Of a stretch of DNA of 64,000 nt, positions 1 through 8,197 are shown piece after piece; within the stretch, counting starts at the first letter, position 1, and every line of letters starts with the position of its first letter. Under the pieces are notes generated by a model. That model was not told the origin of the DNA. It saw only the letters and a list, made by a program, of their open reading frames with translations, and did not search any database. A program made the translations under genes and the position numbers. The stretch is from contig NZ_JALPZO010000112.1 in assembly GCF_023507745.1 (NCBI RefSeq), positions 1 through 64,000 of the forward strand. Reading direction: 5' to 3'. Source of the stretch: Vreelandella olivaria. Its GTDB lineage: Bacteria > Pseudomonadota > Gammaproteobacteria > Pseudomonadales > Halomonadaceae.

Positions 1-274
1 GAAGATGGAAGTCGCGGGTGATAGGCTGAAGCAGCGCATTGGCTTTTTGGCCAAGCGCCTTCCGGTCCAGGCTGGCATCGCGTTCTTCGGCACGTAGGGC
101 GCTGTCGCTTAACTGCTGGGCCAACGTTGAAAGTTGACTGGCTGGCTTTGAAGAATCAGATGACGAGGTTGTGTTTTCGCTCTGTTCGGTTCCCTTGGCT
201 GATACGTCCTGAGTGCGGCTACCAGACGTCGTTTGCGATATCGCCGGGGTAGTGGGTCCAATGCTGATTGTCAT
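1..274 (-). CDS. Unknown protein, N-terminal 91 residues only (runs off the window)
   Basis: The gene starts at the ATG at 274-272 behind a strong AAGGAGGT site and stays open to the left edge, so only the N-terminus is visible. It begins MTISIGPTTPAIS. Residues 1-50 are rich in Ser, Thr and Gln and look disordered. From about residue 50 a charged, helix-prone stretch follows (STLAQQLSDSALRAEERDASLDRKALG in the frame). There is no signal peptide or membrane segment in the visible part. A sigma-28-like promoter lies 95 bases upstream, which suggests expression with late flagellar or chemotaxis genes. I do not recognise the family and assign no function. The gene is clearly coding from its ribosome binding site and open frame. 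Confidence 0.75.
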   Translation of the reverse strand, partial: MTISIGPTTPAISQTTSGSRTQDVSAKGTEQSENTTSSSDSSKPASQLSTLAQQLSDSALRAEERDASLDRKALGQKANALLQPITRDFHL

Positions 275-727
275 GGCAATACCTCCTTGTCATTTTGCTG
301 AATCGCCATCAATGATGTGGCCGATGGTAGTGACTGAGACGTTGGTTATTTCTCGGTGCCCCACTTAGTAATCGGCAGGGAAAACTAAAACGTTAAGTAA
401 ATATTGTAATTTTTTTGTTAGCGTACTTAATCAATGTACGCACATATCCCGCCATAGGTGGTTTCATCGTCAGTCGCAGGGGGGCTTGAGATACTTGAAC
501 TCCTCGACCATCATCAAAGCCCGATAATGACAGTCGTATAGGGCTGATCCCGTTGCGATGATGTTAGCGGATTATAAAATGATCGGGGGGAGTCGTCTCA
601 CCAATCCTTAGGCGGCTGTGCTGCTATCGCTGAAGTATTATCCAGCGATAAACCCAGCTCCCACAACCAAGGCATTCGTTGCTATTGTGTGGGAGTGAGC
701 GTTAGTTTACGTTTAGATGGTTTATGG
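275..727. other. Intergenic region between the left-edge gene and ycjF
   Basis: These 453 bases hold the sigma-28-like promoter at 369-395 and an AT-rich stretch around 395-425. I see no further gene with a ribosome binding site and no convincing terminator hairpin for ycjF, which ends at 728. Confidence 0.6.
369..395 (-). promoter_or_regulatory. Sigma-28 (FliA)-type promoter
   Basis: On the minus strand the sequence reads TAACGTTT, then 11 bases, then GCCGATTA. The enterobacterial FliA consensus is TAAAGTTT-N11-GCCGATAA, so each half differs at one base and the spacing is exact. The -10 end is about 95 bases upstream of the ATG at 274. It faces only the truncated gene at the left edge. Confidence 0.65.
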
Positions 728-1768
728 TTACGGACGTTTGGTGGGCGCTGACTCTTTATCCAAGCGCTTAATTTGTCGCCATAAGTCCTGGCGTAGGTCG
801 GCAAGCTTGGGTTGCTCTTCTGGGGTGAACGCCACCGGGCGGCACAGGCGTTGAGCGCGCAGCCCCAGGCGTGCGCTGAGCAGCCCGGTGGCCAAGCCCT
901 GGCCTGCCCGCATCGAAATCCGGCTTGCCAAATCCATGGAGAGCATATCCATGCTGGCATCCGTTGCCAGTTCGCTGGCGCCAGCAAAGGCCATATTGTG
1001 CAGCACATTGCGAAACAGCCGCAGACGGCTGGCGTAGCCAAGCTCCAGCCCGTAAAGTCGGCACAGCCGGTCTACCATCGCCAAACTGCGCCAGGCAACC
1101 AGTGCCATATCAACCAGCGTAATAGGGCTTATTGCCACCATAATGGCGGTTTCACCTGACATTCTGGTGATCAGCCGCTGTGCCTCTCGGTCTCTCGGCG
1201 CAAGCAGGTGGTAGCGCAGCAGCGTCTGGATTTCTTCGCCGCTATGGTGCGGTTGGCACGCTCTCTGGAAAGCCTGCCAATGTGGATCGTCATCGGTTAG
1301 TTTCAGCTGTTTGCGCAACTGCTCTGCCATGGCCTGAGCTTGTTTGGCAGAGCGCTGTGGGAGTTCGGCGAGATTGTTACGCAGGCGGTCGTGGCGCTTT
1401 AAGCGACGTAGGCGGCCAAGCTCTTTAAGCAGCGATATCCCCCCCAGGCCAATCAGGCTGATGCCAAACAATTGCCAGGCGATAGCCATCCACTGCGACT
1501 GGGAAAGGGCGTCTGGAATACCGGTAGCCAGCTCAATGGTTCCCAGGGTGGCGGCGCCTGCCAGGGCAAACATCAGCCCCCAGCGGCGCTTGCGTGGTGT
1601 GCCAAGGCTGGCCTCGGGCAGGGCCTGCTCTTCCACTGATGGGGCGAGTGGCTGATGCTTGTCGGTGGCGGGAAAGGTTTCCCGCTGGCGTAGTGAGGGC
1701 TCGTTTGGCTGGGATGAGTCGGATGACTTATCCAATTGAAAATGCCGACGTGGCTGCGGATTACTCAT
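728..1768 (-). CDS. ycjF: YcjF family inner-membrane protein (DUF697/TIGR01620)
   Basis: This 346-residue protein matches the YcjF family of two-span inner-membrane proteins whose molecular function is unknown. The first 60 residues are polar and proline-rich. Two hydrophobic segments follow near residues 65-85 and 92-112 (WGLMFALAGAATLG and MAIAWQLFGISLIG). The C-terminal half carries the DUF697-like helical region with SGETAIMVAISPITLVDMA. It overlaps the upstream ycjX by ATGA, so the two are translationally coupled. In enterobacteria the same pair is co-transcribed with phage-shock genes; no psp gene is visible here. Confidence 0.88.
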   Translation of the reverse strand: MSNPQPRRHFQLDKSSDSSQPNEPSLRQRETFPATDKHQPLAPSVEEQALPEASLGTPRKRRWGLMFALAGAATLGTIELATGIPDALSQSQWMAIAWQLFGISLIGLGGISLLKELGRLRRLKRHDRLRNNLAELPQRSAKQAQAMAEQLRKQLKLTDDDPHWQAFQRACQPHHSGEEIQTLLRYHLLAPRDREAQRLITRMSGETAIMVAISPITLVDMALVAWRSLAMVDRLCRLYGLELGYASRLRLFRNVLHNMAFAGASELATDASMDMLSMDLASRISMRAGQGLATGLLSARLGLRAQRLCRPVAFTPEEQPKLADLRQDLWRQIKRLDKESAPTKRP

Positions 1769-3153
1769 GCCAGTTTATCTCCCATCAGCCAGTCGATGGC
1801 GGCGTCCATGCGAATATGAGCGAGTGCATCTGAAGTTGACAGCATAGGGCGAAAACTCGGGAAGTCGAACCCCTGTTGTTGCCAGAATTCTGCTTGCGGC
1901 AGGCGAGAGGGTACATCACCTGGGTATACCAACACATCTTCGCCCTCCATTGTGGTGCCCTTTAGTGCAGGCGTTCGTTTACCTTCGTGAAGTACTTCCC
2001 GTGCTTCAGTGGCGCGAATGGCTGCCAGGGAGAGCGCCTTCACTGGTATATCGGCAAAGCGTAGGTCTTTGAGTGGCTCTGCCAGCAAGGATTCAAGCAG
2101 TTGAACAACGTTTCCATGCTGGTCAGGCGTAACGTGGTCAGCCTTTGTCGCTGCAATGGCCAGACGGTCAATCTTGGGCGCAAACAGGCGCGTCAGCAGG
2201 CTACGCTTGCCGTAATCGAAGCTTTGCATCAGTTGCTGAAGCGCGCGGGAGAGGTCTTCGAAGCGCTCTGGCCCGGCATTAAGCGCACCCAGAATATCCA
2301 CCAGCACAATCTGCCGGTCGAAACGGCGGAAGTGTTCGCGGTAGAAGGGGCGCACCACTTGCTGCTGGTAGTAGCGAAAGCGGGCTGCCAGCGTTGCGTA
2401 GACACTGCTATCAGGTAAGGCCTCAAGGGTTTCTTGCGGTATGGAGAGCGTCGGCAGCGGGAAAAACTGTAGGACAGGGGCGCCGTCCAGCTCTCCTGGT
2501 AACAAAAAACGACCGGGCTGAAGATCTGAGAAGCCAGCCTGCTTAGCTCGCCTAAGCCCCTGGGCATAAGCATCGGCAAGGGTTGCCAGCTTTGCCTCAT
2601 CGGCCTCGTCGGCGGGGTCAAGATGCTCAATACCCGTGAGCCACTCTTTAAACAGCGCTTTGCGGTGCGGCCCCTCATGCAGTGATTGGGACTGGCTCCA
2701 GCTATAAAAATTGTGTTGCAGCAGGGGCAGGTCAAGGAGCCACTCGCCGGGATAATCGAACAGGTCGAGGGTTAAATGGGCAATATCTGGCGTAAACCAA
2801 CCCTGGCGGGCAGGGCGATAACGTAATTGCAAACGCAGTTCGCTAATGCCGCGGGTGGGGTCTGGCCAGCGGGGAGGAGACTCGCGCAGGGCGGCCATGC
2901 CGGGGTCGTAAGGGAAACGCGGTACCCCTAGGTCGGGCTGGTTAAGCCGCTGGGCGCCCAGCAGGCGTCCTTCCCGGGCGGCGGGCAATAAGTCCAACTG
3001 AGCCTCAACGCCCGCGTGACGCAGTTGATTAACCAGCGACGTCAAAAACGCCGTTTTTCCTGCCTGGGAGAGCCCGGTCACGGCCAGTCTTAGCTGACGG
3101 TCACGGCCACGCTCCAATAAATTGCCAAGTTCGCGACTTAACGGCTGGCGCAT
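1765..3153 (-). CDS. ycjX: YcjX family P-loop GTP-binding protein (DUF463)
   Basis: YcjX proteins are stress-associated GTP-binding proteins of unclear role. The 462-residue product carries a Walker A motif at residues 27-34 (GLSQAGKT), a DxxG-like region (LFDYPGEWLLDLPL) and a base-recognition motif TKAD near residue 340. Length and motifs fit the family. The ATG at 3153 follows an AGAGGC site. It is the first gene of the ycjX-ycjF pair, whose frames overlap by four bases. Confidence 0.9.
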   Translation of the reverse strand: MRQPLSRELGNLLERGRDRQLRLAVTGLSQAGKTAFLTSLVNQLRHAGVEAQLDLLPAAREGRLLGAQRLNQPDLGVPRFPYDPGMAALRESPPRWPDPTRGISELRLQLRYRPARQGWFTPDIAHLTLDLFDYPGEWLLDLPLLQHNFYSWSQSQSLHEGPHRKALFKEWLTGIEHLDPADEADEAKLATLADAYAQGLRRAKQAGFSDLQPGRFLLPGELDGAPVLQFFPLPTLSIPQETLEALPDSSVYATLAARFRYYQQQVVRPFYREHFRRFDRQIVLVDILGALNAGPERFEDLSRALQQLMQSFDYGKRSLLTRLFAPKIDRLAIAATKADHVTPDQHGNVVQLLESLLAEPLKDLRFADIPVKALSLAAIRATEAREVLHEGKRTPALKGTTMEGEDVLVYPGDVPSRLPQAEFWQQQGFDFPSFRPMLSTSDALAHIRMDAAIDWLMGDKLA

Positions 3154-3206
3154 AAAGCATGCCTCTTAAGCATTACATGAAGAGTTCTAACACCGCAGTG
3201 AACAGG

Positions 3207-3398
3207 CTATTGACGTAACATCAGTACTAGCTGATAAAACATGGGCATGGTGGCGATTTGAAAGCCGATGACGGCGATGACATAACCCGGCCATTTGCGG
3301 CTCATTTTTTGGGCGAGTGTCAGGCCAATCAAACATACCACCATGCCTACCAGGTTAAACGCAAGCGTAGCTGCCTCAAGCAGGTCTTGAGGGTTCAT
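3207..3398 (-). CDS. Small two-span membrane protein, unknown
   Basis: A 63-residue protein with two hydrophobic helices, at about residues 13-30 (FNLVGMVVCLIGLTLAQ) and 37-60, separated by the basic loop KMSRKWPG. The start is well supported by TAAGGAGCTTAC just before the ATG. The gene stands alone between yeaD and ycjX in the same orientation. I do not recognise a family. The basic loop between the helices suggests both termini are periplasmic, by the positive-inside rule. Confidence 0.7.
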   Translation of the reverse strand: MNPQDLLEAATLAFNLVGMVVCLIGLTLAQKMSRKWPGYVIAVIGFQIATMPMFYQLVLMLRQ

Positions 3399-3459
3399 GT
3401 AAGCTCCTTACTCTAAATCATGTGGTACCCACCATACCAAGTTATGGATGAACCCAGTA

Positions 3460-4329
3460 TTAACTGCGGCTCAATGTCGTACCGAGCAGGTGCTGTGCTC
3501 CGGGTACCAGCCAAACCGGGTCGAGGCGGGTGTTTGCGGCTTCCACGCAGAGAAAGTGACGGCCAGCGTCGGCTGGGGTATCGCTGGGCAGCTTGCTATC
3601 AGGGTGCCATACCACGGTGGAGTCGCTGGACTGCTTGGCAATGCGTAGTGTGCGCTCACCATCGTTTAGCACGACTGCTTCGTTAGTGTGGTAGATGCGG
3701 TCTATCGCCCCGCGAATCGCCAGCGTGCCTTGCTGCTCAGCTTCGGCAAAATCGCGTAACTTGTCTAAATAACGCGCACCGGACAAGCCTTCCAAACGGC
3801 ACTGGTGAGCATCGCTAACCGCCAGATAGGTATGTAGCGCACCGCTGGTCTTGACCGGAGTGTCGCCAATGTTTTCGCTAATAAGCTCAACATTAAGGCG
3901 CTGTGCATTGGCTTGAATGACCACTCGGGCCGTCAACTGGCTATGCAGGCGCTCTATGGGTGAGAGATGCGCTTCAATGCCTTCCGCGTGTTCATCAACA
4001 GCGTCCAGGCGCCACTGGGCATGGCGGGCAAGCCCGTGAAAGGCACCATTACGCTCAGGACTCTCATCGGCATAGCGCTCGTCAGCAAACCAGGGCCAGC
4101 ACAGTGGAATACCGCCACGAATAGCGCCAGGAAGCGCCTGGGGCGTGGGGGTAACCCACAGCCAGTTATCTTCGCCAGCAGGCTGAAAGTGCAGTACCTG
4201 CGCGCCCTGCAGGCTAATGATCATTTCTCCCCATGCCATGTTAAAGAGAACCACCTCGCGCCCCTGCCAACTAGCCTGCTGCTGGCCATCCAGGTGGCTA
4301 AGCAATTGTTTGAGAGAGTCGGGAATCAT
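3460..4329 (-). CDS. yeaD: D-hexose-6-phosphate mutarotase (YeaD family aldose 1-epimerase)
   Basis: This cytoplasmic enzyme interconverts the alpha and beta anomers of glucose 6-phosphate and related hexose phosphates. The 289 residues show the galactose mutarotase-like fold with the family motifs RGGIPLCWPWF near residue 71, FHGLAR near 97 (catalytic His) and FLCVEAAN near 263 (catalytic Glu). Length matches the family. It is transcribed away from the small YeaQ-type gene, with a shared 144-base divergent promoter region. No sugar-metabolism genes adjoin it. Confidence 0.92.
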   Translation of the reverse strand: MIPDSLKQLLSHLDGQQQASWQGREVVLFNMAWGEMIISLQGAQVLHFQPAGEDNWLWVTPTPQALPGAIRGGIPLCWPWFADERYADESPERNGAFHGLARHAQWRLDAVDEHAEGIEAHLSPIERLHSQLTARVVIQANAQRLNVELISENIGDTPVKTSGALHTYLAVSDAHQCRLEGLSGARYLDKLRDFAEAEQQGTLAIRGAIDRIYHTNEAVVLNDGERTLRIAKQSSDSTVVWHPDSKLPSDTPADAGRHFLCVEAANTRLDPVWLVPGAQHLLGTTLSRS

Positions 4330-4473
4330 AACGTTTCCTTAGTAAGGGCTGGCATCTATTACGCAGAACAGTAGCGCTGTGTGCTATGGTAGGACAAGCA
4401 CGACTCATAGGTAAAACACGTAGTTGGTACACATAGCTAAAACCCTGAAAAAAGTGAAAACCAAGGAGGTACT

Positions 4474-4716
4474 ATGGGCTTTATTGCATGGTTGATTATT
4501 GGTGGTTTGGCTGGCTGGATTGCTGGCAACATCATGCGCGGCGGTGGCTTTGGCGTATTGGGCAACATTGGCGTCGGCATCGTGGGTGCCGTTATCGGTG
4601 GCTTTATGTTTAGCCTGTTAGGGCTTCAGGCAGGTGGTTTTGTAGGCTCATTAGTAACGGCCATCGTGGGTGCAGTTGTGCTGCTGTGGGTGATTAGTAA
4701 AGTTAGAAAAGCGTAG
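4474..4716 (+). CDS. GlsB/YeaQ/YmgE family small membrane protein
   Basis: An 80-residue, very glycine-rich membrane protein of the transglycosylase-associated protein family, often stress-induced but of unknown mechanism. It has three hydrophobic segments with GxxxG-like packing (GFIAWLIIGGLAGWIAG, GVGIVGAVIGGFMFSLLG and LVTAIVGAVVLLWVISK). The start follows a near-perfect AAGGAGGT site. A hairpin at 4781-4803 probably ends its transcript. Confidence 0.9.
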   Translation: MGFIAWLIIGGLAGWIAGNIMRGGGFGVLGNIGVGIVGAVIGGFMFSLLGLQAGGFVGSLVTAIVGAVVLLWVISKVRKA

Positions 4717-4780
4717 TATGTAAAACAGGCATCACTATGAGAGTCGTAATGTTGTTTAGCATAGCGCTCTGCACCCTTTG

Positions 4781-4815
4781 CTGCCCGGCCCTGCGCCGGG
4801 CAGTATCGTTTTGGT
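4781..4815 (+). terminator. Likely intrinsic terminator after the YeaQ-type gene
   Basis: A perfect 8-bp stem CTGCCCGG/CCGGGCAG with a 7-base loop, followed by an interrupted T-rich tail (TATCGTTTTGG). Confidence 0.55.
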
Positions 4816-4948
4816 CGAATGGTTGCATATAGGCTATCGGCCTTGGCGGTACTTTCCGTTACACTATTGCGCCTTTAAAGCAGCCAACGTGATGGCCGCT
4901 CGATCTATCAGCTTTCATCGTTAGCATCATGTTTCTTCGAGGTGTCTT

Positions 4949-7414
4949 TTGGTCGATGCATTAAATGCCTGGTGGGCCCAACAGCTGGTGCTGTGTGATT
5001 GGGCGTTTACTCCTCATCCGCTGGCGGTGGATGCAGGGGCGGCTGAGCAACGTCTGCTGCAACTGGGTATTGCGCATCGTGGTGAGCTTGCCGAGCAGCT
5101 GTTTCATGGCCTGGGTGCGCCCGCTGGGCGGGCAGACCGGTTGTTGGGGGCACTTGAATGGGTTGCATTGGCCGGTGCGGCGGGGTGGTTAACGCCTGAT
5201 CAGGCCGCTAACTGGGCACATCATGTTATACGCCGGATTACCTCTGAATACAGCGATCTGCGTGCCTGGCTGTCGGGGCTGCGTCAGGCACTGGGTAAGA
5301 AAGGCTGGGAAACAGGCGCTGATGACCGCTTTATTGATGCCTGCCAGGCATTGGCGGATTTGGAAAGTCAAGGTGAAGGCATTACCTGGGAAGCGCTTGA
5401 GCAGGTGCTTTTGCAATTACCGGCGCCTGCATCGCTGTGGCCACAAACACCTGCGGCGCAGCCCTGGCGCTTGTGCGCATTATTCCGGCCAGTGATTAGT
5501 TATCCGGCCCATGTTGCTGACTGGCCTGATGCCCGCCAGTGGCTGGAGCGGATTTGGCAGGTGCACGACCGTGAACACTTATTGGAAGTGATTTTGTGGC
5601 TAAGCGCTCAAGGAGAACGGCAGCGCTGGGATATTGAAGCCCGCGAACTGCTGGCCATGGATAATGCCCAGCGCCTGGAGTGGCAGCGTGGTGCAGTTGA
5701 GGATTCTCCTTACGCCCCCGTGCTTATCAAGTTTATCAGCCAGGGGGAGCCGCTTGATTGGGCCGCATGGGATTGGTTGCGTCTGGTTGAATTGGCCTGG
5801 GCAGGTGCCTGCTGTGGTTGGCTAAGCCAGGAAGAGAGTGATGATTTGGCTGGGCATGCTGCTGATCTCATCAGCCGTCGCTACCACGACTGGCATGCCG
5901 TGATAAAAGCCTATATGCGGGGGCAAAGCCTGTTTGAGGGGGTGGACCGGCGAGGCATGACACCCAGTACCCGCCATAAATTGCTGATGCAGGCACCCCA
6001 TAGCCCCTGGACACATGCGCCCGGTGTATTGCTGGACGATACCACGCGCAACGCTTCGCGGGAGCGTATACGGCAGTGGCGCAATACCCCACACCACTGG
6101 CTATTGGCCCTGGCGGGTGTGCGTGAGCCGGATGTCATGCTGCGTCAACTGAATCCCGCTGCGCCTATCGCTGAGCAGCGTCGTGCTGACGCGGCTATCT
6201 ATCTGCAGGATTCCCTCGGGCTACATGCGGACGAGGGGCCGCAAGCCCTGGCCCGTTACTGGTTACCCGCCCAGGCGCACCACCTTAATCAACTGGCTGC
6301 TGATGCAGTGCATGGGGTGATGCCCCCATCGCAGACACCGTTTGGGCAGCCCACCTCTGACGAATTAAAGCAACGCAATGCGGTGAAAGGCGTTAGCCGT
6401 CATGCCGCCACTATCCACATGGCGGAGAAATTTGCGTTTTACTTGCATATGGCGCTGGACAGTGGATTATTCGAGCATGAACCGCTGATGGAGTATGCCA
6501 CTGCCTTGCGTAGCTGCCTATGCCGCTTTTATGCGTCGCCCAAGCGTCTGCTGGATGCCTGGTTTGCCTGGGAGAGTTGCCTGCCCGAGCCTGAGCACGA
6601 CTCCCTGATCAATGAAATTGCCTGGCATCTGGATGACCCTGGTAGCCTGTTCCACTGGCTTGACTGGCGACATGATGCCTGGTGTGAACCCGGTGAGCGC
6701 CCAACCCTTAGCCACTTCACGGCCATGTCCCTGGTGGGCCCGCTTAATAGCGCGGTGTGGAGTGAACCTCAGCCAGAAAGTTTCCGAGAGTGTGCTGATA
6801 TCCGCGAGTGGGTGGAGAGCCATTACCATCTCAGTAGCGCTGATGACATGCAGGAGTTTTTGACCTTTATGTTGGAGGCCGGTGATCGGCAGGAGTATCA
6901 GATCAATTATGCCCCTTATACCCTGAACCCTGAGCGACTAGAGGCTGAAATCGCGATTCTGGAGTCGGGTGACTGTGCAGAGGAGGAGCGCCACCATCTC
7001 CAGCGCTTGCGTCGGGTGCGGGCCAATGAGGATGGCTGTAACGAGGTCGATATGGCGGCTTGGGATATCGCTCAGCTGGTTGACCTTGCCATTGCGGCGC
7101 GCCAGCTGGGCTGGTTGGATCGGCAAGCCTTTGCGACAGTGTTGGATCGTGCGTATCTGCTGGCTGCCGACCATTACGCAGGCTGGCAAGAGTACGCTGC
7201 TGGGATGTATGCCGGTTTCTCGTTCTTTATGGGTGAGACCCCTGAGCGGGAGAGCTTTTTAGCTGGCTTTCGTCAGGCGCTGGTGGCCTGGGTATGCGGC
7301 GCGCCCATCCTGGCGGGTCCTTGGGCAAGCCTCGATTTTCCGGGTAATAAGCCACGCCATTTTGCCCCGCTGCATATTGATACGCTGCCGGGTGACCAAC
7401 GTACATTACATTGA
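4949..7414 (+). CDS. Large DUF1266-like repeat protein
   Basis: An 821-residue, Trp-rich, acidic, apparently cytoplasmic protein without signal peptide or membrane span. The best supported similarity is to DUF1266, the domain of E. coli YbeU and YbeR: the C-terminal block WDIAQLVDLAIAARQLGWL followed by HYAGWQEYAAGMYAGFSFF matches the expected pattern of WD..R..D.AR....GWL then YxxWxEY..GY..G. Similar blocks recur near residue 65 (GALEWVALAGAAGWL) and near 270 (WDWLRLVELAWAGACCGWL), so it looks like several degenerate copies in one chain. Start: TTG at 4949 is the only initiation codon near the GAGGTG at 4939; no in-frame ATG lies close by. Function is unknown; relatives sometimes sit near contact-dependent or secretion systems, but none is seen here. 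Confidence 0.65.
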   Translation: MVDALNAWWAQQLVLCDWAFTPHPLAVDAGAAEQRLLQLGIAHRGELAEQLFHGLGAPAGRADRLLGALEWVALAGAAGWLTPDQAANWAHHVIRRITSEYSDLRAWLSGLRQALGKKGWETGADDRFIDACQALADLESQGEGITWEALEQVLLQLPAPASLWPQTPAAQPWRLCALFRPVISYPAHVADWPDARQWLERIWQVHDREHLLEVILWLSAQGERQRWDIEARELLAMDNAQRLEWQRGAVEDSPYAPVLIKFISQGEPLDWAAWDWLRLVELAWAGACCGWLSQEESDDLAGHAADLISRRYHDWHAVIKAYMRGQSLFEGVDRRGMTPSTRHKLLMQAPHSPWTHAPGVLLDDTTRNASRERIRQWRNTPHHWLLALAGVREPDVMLRQLNPAAPIAEQRRADAAIYLQDSLGLHADEGPQALARYWLPAQAHHLNQLAADAVHGVMPPSQTPFGQPTSDELKQRNAVKGVSRHAATIHMAEKFAFYLHMALDSGLFEHEPLMEYATALRSCLCRFYASPKRLLDAWFAWESCLPEPEHDSLINEIAWHLDDPGSLFHWLDWRHDAWCEPGERPTLSHFTAMSLVGPLNSAVWSEPQPESFRECADIREWVESHYHLSSADDMQEFLTFMLEAGDRQEYQINYAPYTLNPERLEAEIAILESGDCAEEERHHLQRLRRVRANEDGCNEVDMAAWDIAQLVDLAIAARQLGWLDRQAFATVLDRAYLLAADHYAGWQEYAAGMYAGFSFFMGETPERESFLAGFRQALVAWVCGAPILAGPWASLDFPGNKPRHFAPLHIDTLPGDQRTLH

Positions 7415-7521
7415 TGCTCGCCAAGCATATGATAATTGGCTTATAGTTCTAGTTTTGGAAAAAATGAGTTTGCTTATATTCTGCTTACTTTCACCATCAA
7501 TCTTGTTATGAGGTTAATCGC

Positions 7522-8160
7522 ATGGTTGCGTTGCCACACCCCGCTGTGACCGCTGTCCGTGTTGTAAGTGTTTGTGTTACCGTCGCTTTTTTAGCTGGGT
7601 GTGCAGGCTCTGCCTCACGCCAGAGTATGGAACCCCCTGAGGATTATTTCTCGATGACGCTACCGGGGATGGGGCAGGGACTCAACCCGCAAATGTCCCC
7701 GGTTGATAATTCCATTGCTCAACTGCGTAGCCTGCAGACACCTCCGCCAACAGTGGTTCGACAGGCATTACTAGCACAGCATCAGCGATGGGCAGGGACG
7801 CCATATCGGATTGGTGGTATCTCGGAACGCGGCATGGATTGTTCCGGGTTTGTTAAAACCATTTTCCGTGACACCTTCGATTTAGAGTTACCCCGTTCTA
7901 CCCAGGATCAAGTACATGAGGGACGCCCGATCGACCGCCAGGAACTGCAGGCGGGCGATCTGGTCTTCTTCCGCCCACCAGGACGTTATAACCATGTGGG
8001 CATTTACGTGGGGGATGGTTATTTTCTCCACGCCTCCACCTCTCAAGGGGTGATTATCTCCAGTCTGAATAACAGTTACTGGCAGCGTTACTACTGGCAA
8101 TCACGGCGTGCTCTGGAACCGACTAACCTGGCACAACTGAGTAATAACTTTACCCAGTAA
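7522..8160 (+). CDS. NlpC/P60 family lipoprotein, probable peptidoglycan endopeptidase
   Basis: This 212-residue protein belongs to the NlpC/P60 cysteine peptidases, which cut peptide cross-links in the cell wall (MepS/Spr or NlpC type). A lipobox LAGC puts the lipid-modified cysteine at residue 27, so the mature protein is anchored to a membrane facing the periplasm. The catalytic cysteine is Cys107 in GMDCSGF. The general-base His lies in YNHVGIYVGDG, and a further His is in FLHAST. It is followed after 37 bases by an MFS gene on the same strand. Confidence 0.92.
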   Translation: MVALPHPAVTAVRVVSVCVTVAFLAGCAGSASRQSMEPPEDYFSMTLPGMGQGLNPQMSPVDNSIAQLRSLQTPPPTVVRQALLAQHQRWAGTPYRIGGISERGMDCSGFVKTIFRDTFDLELPRSTQDQVHEGRPIDRQELQAGDLVFFRPPGRYNHVGIYVGDGYFLHASTSQGVIISSLNNSYWQRYYWQSRRALEPTNLAQLSNNFTQ

Positions 8161-8197
8161 GTGCCAGACGGAAGCGCCGCTTAACGTTAGGAATGGC

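Noticed and set aside
2229-2735. A 168-codon minus-strand frame inside ycjX
   Set aside because: Shadow of the intact ycjX gene without a ribosome binding site.
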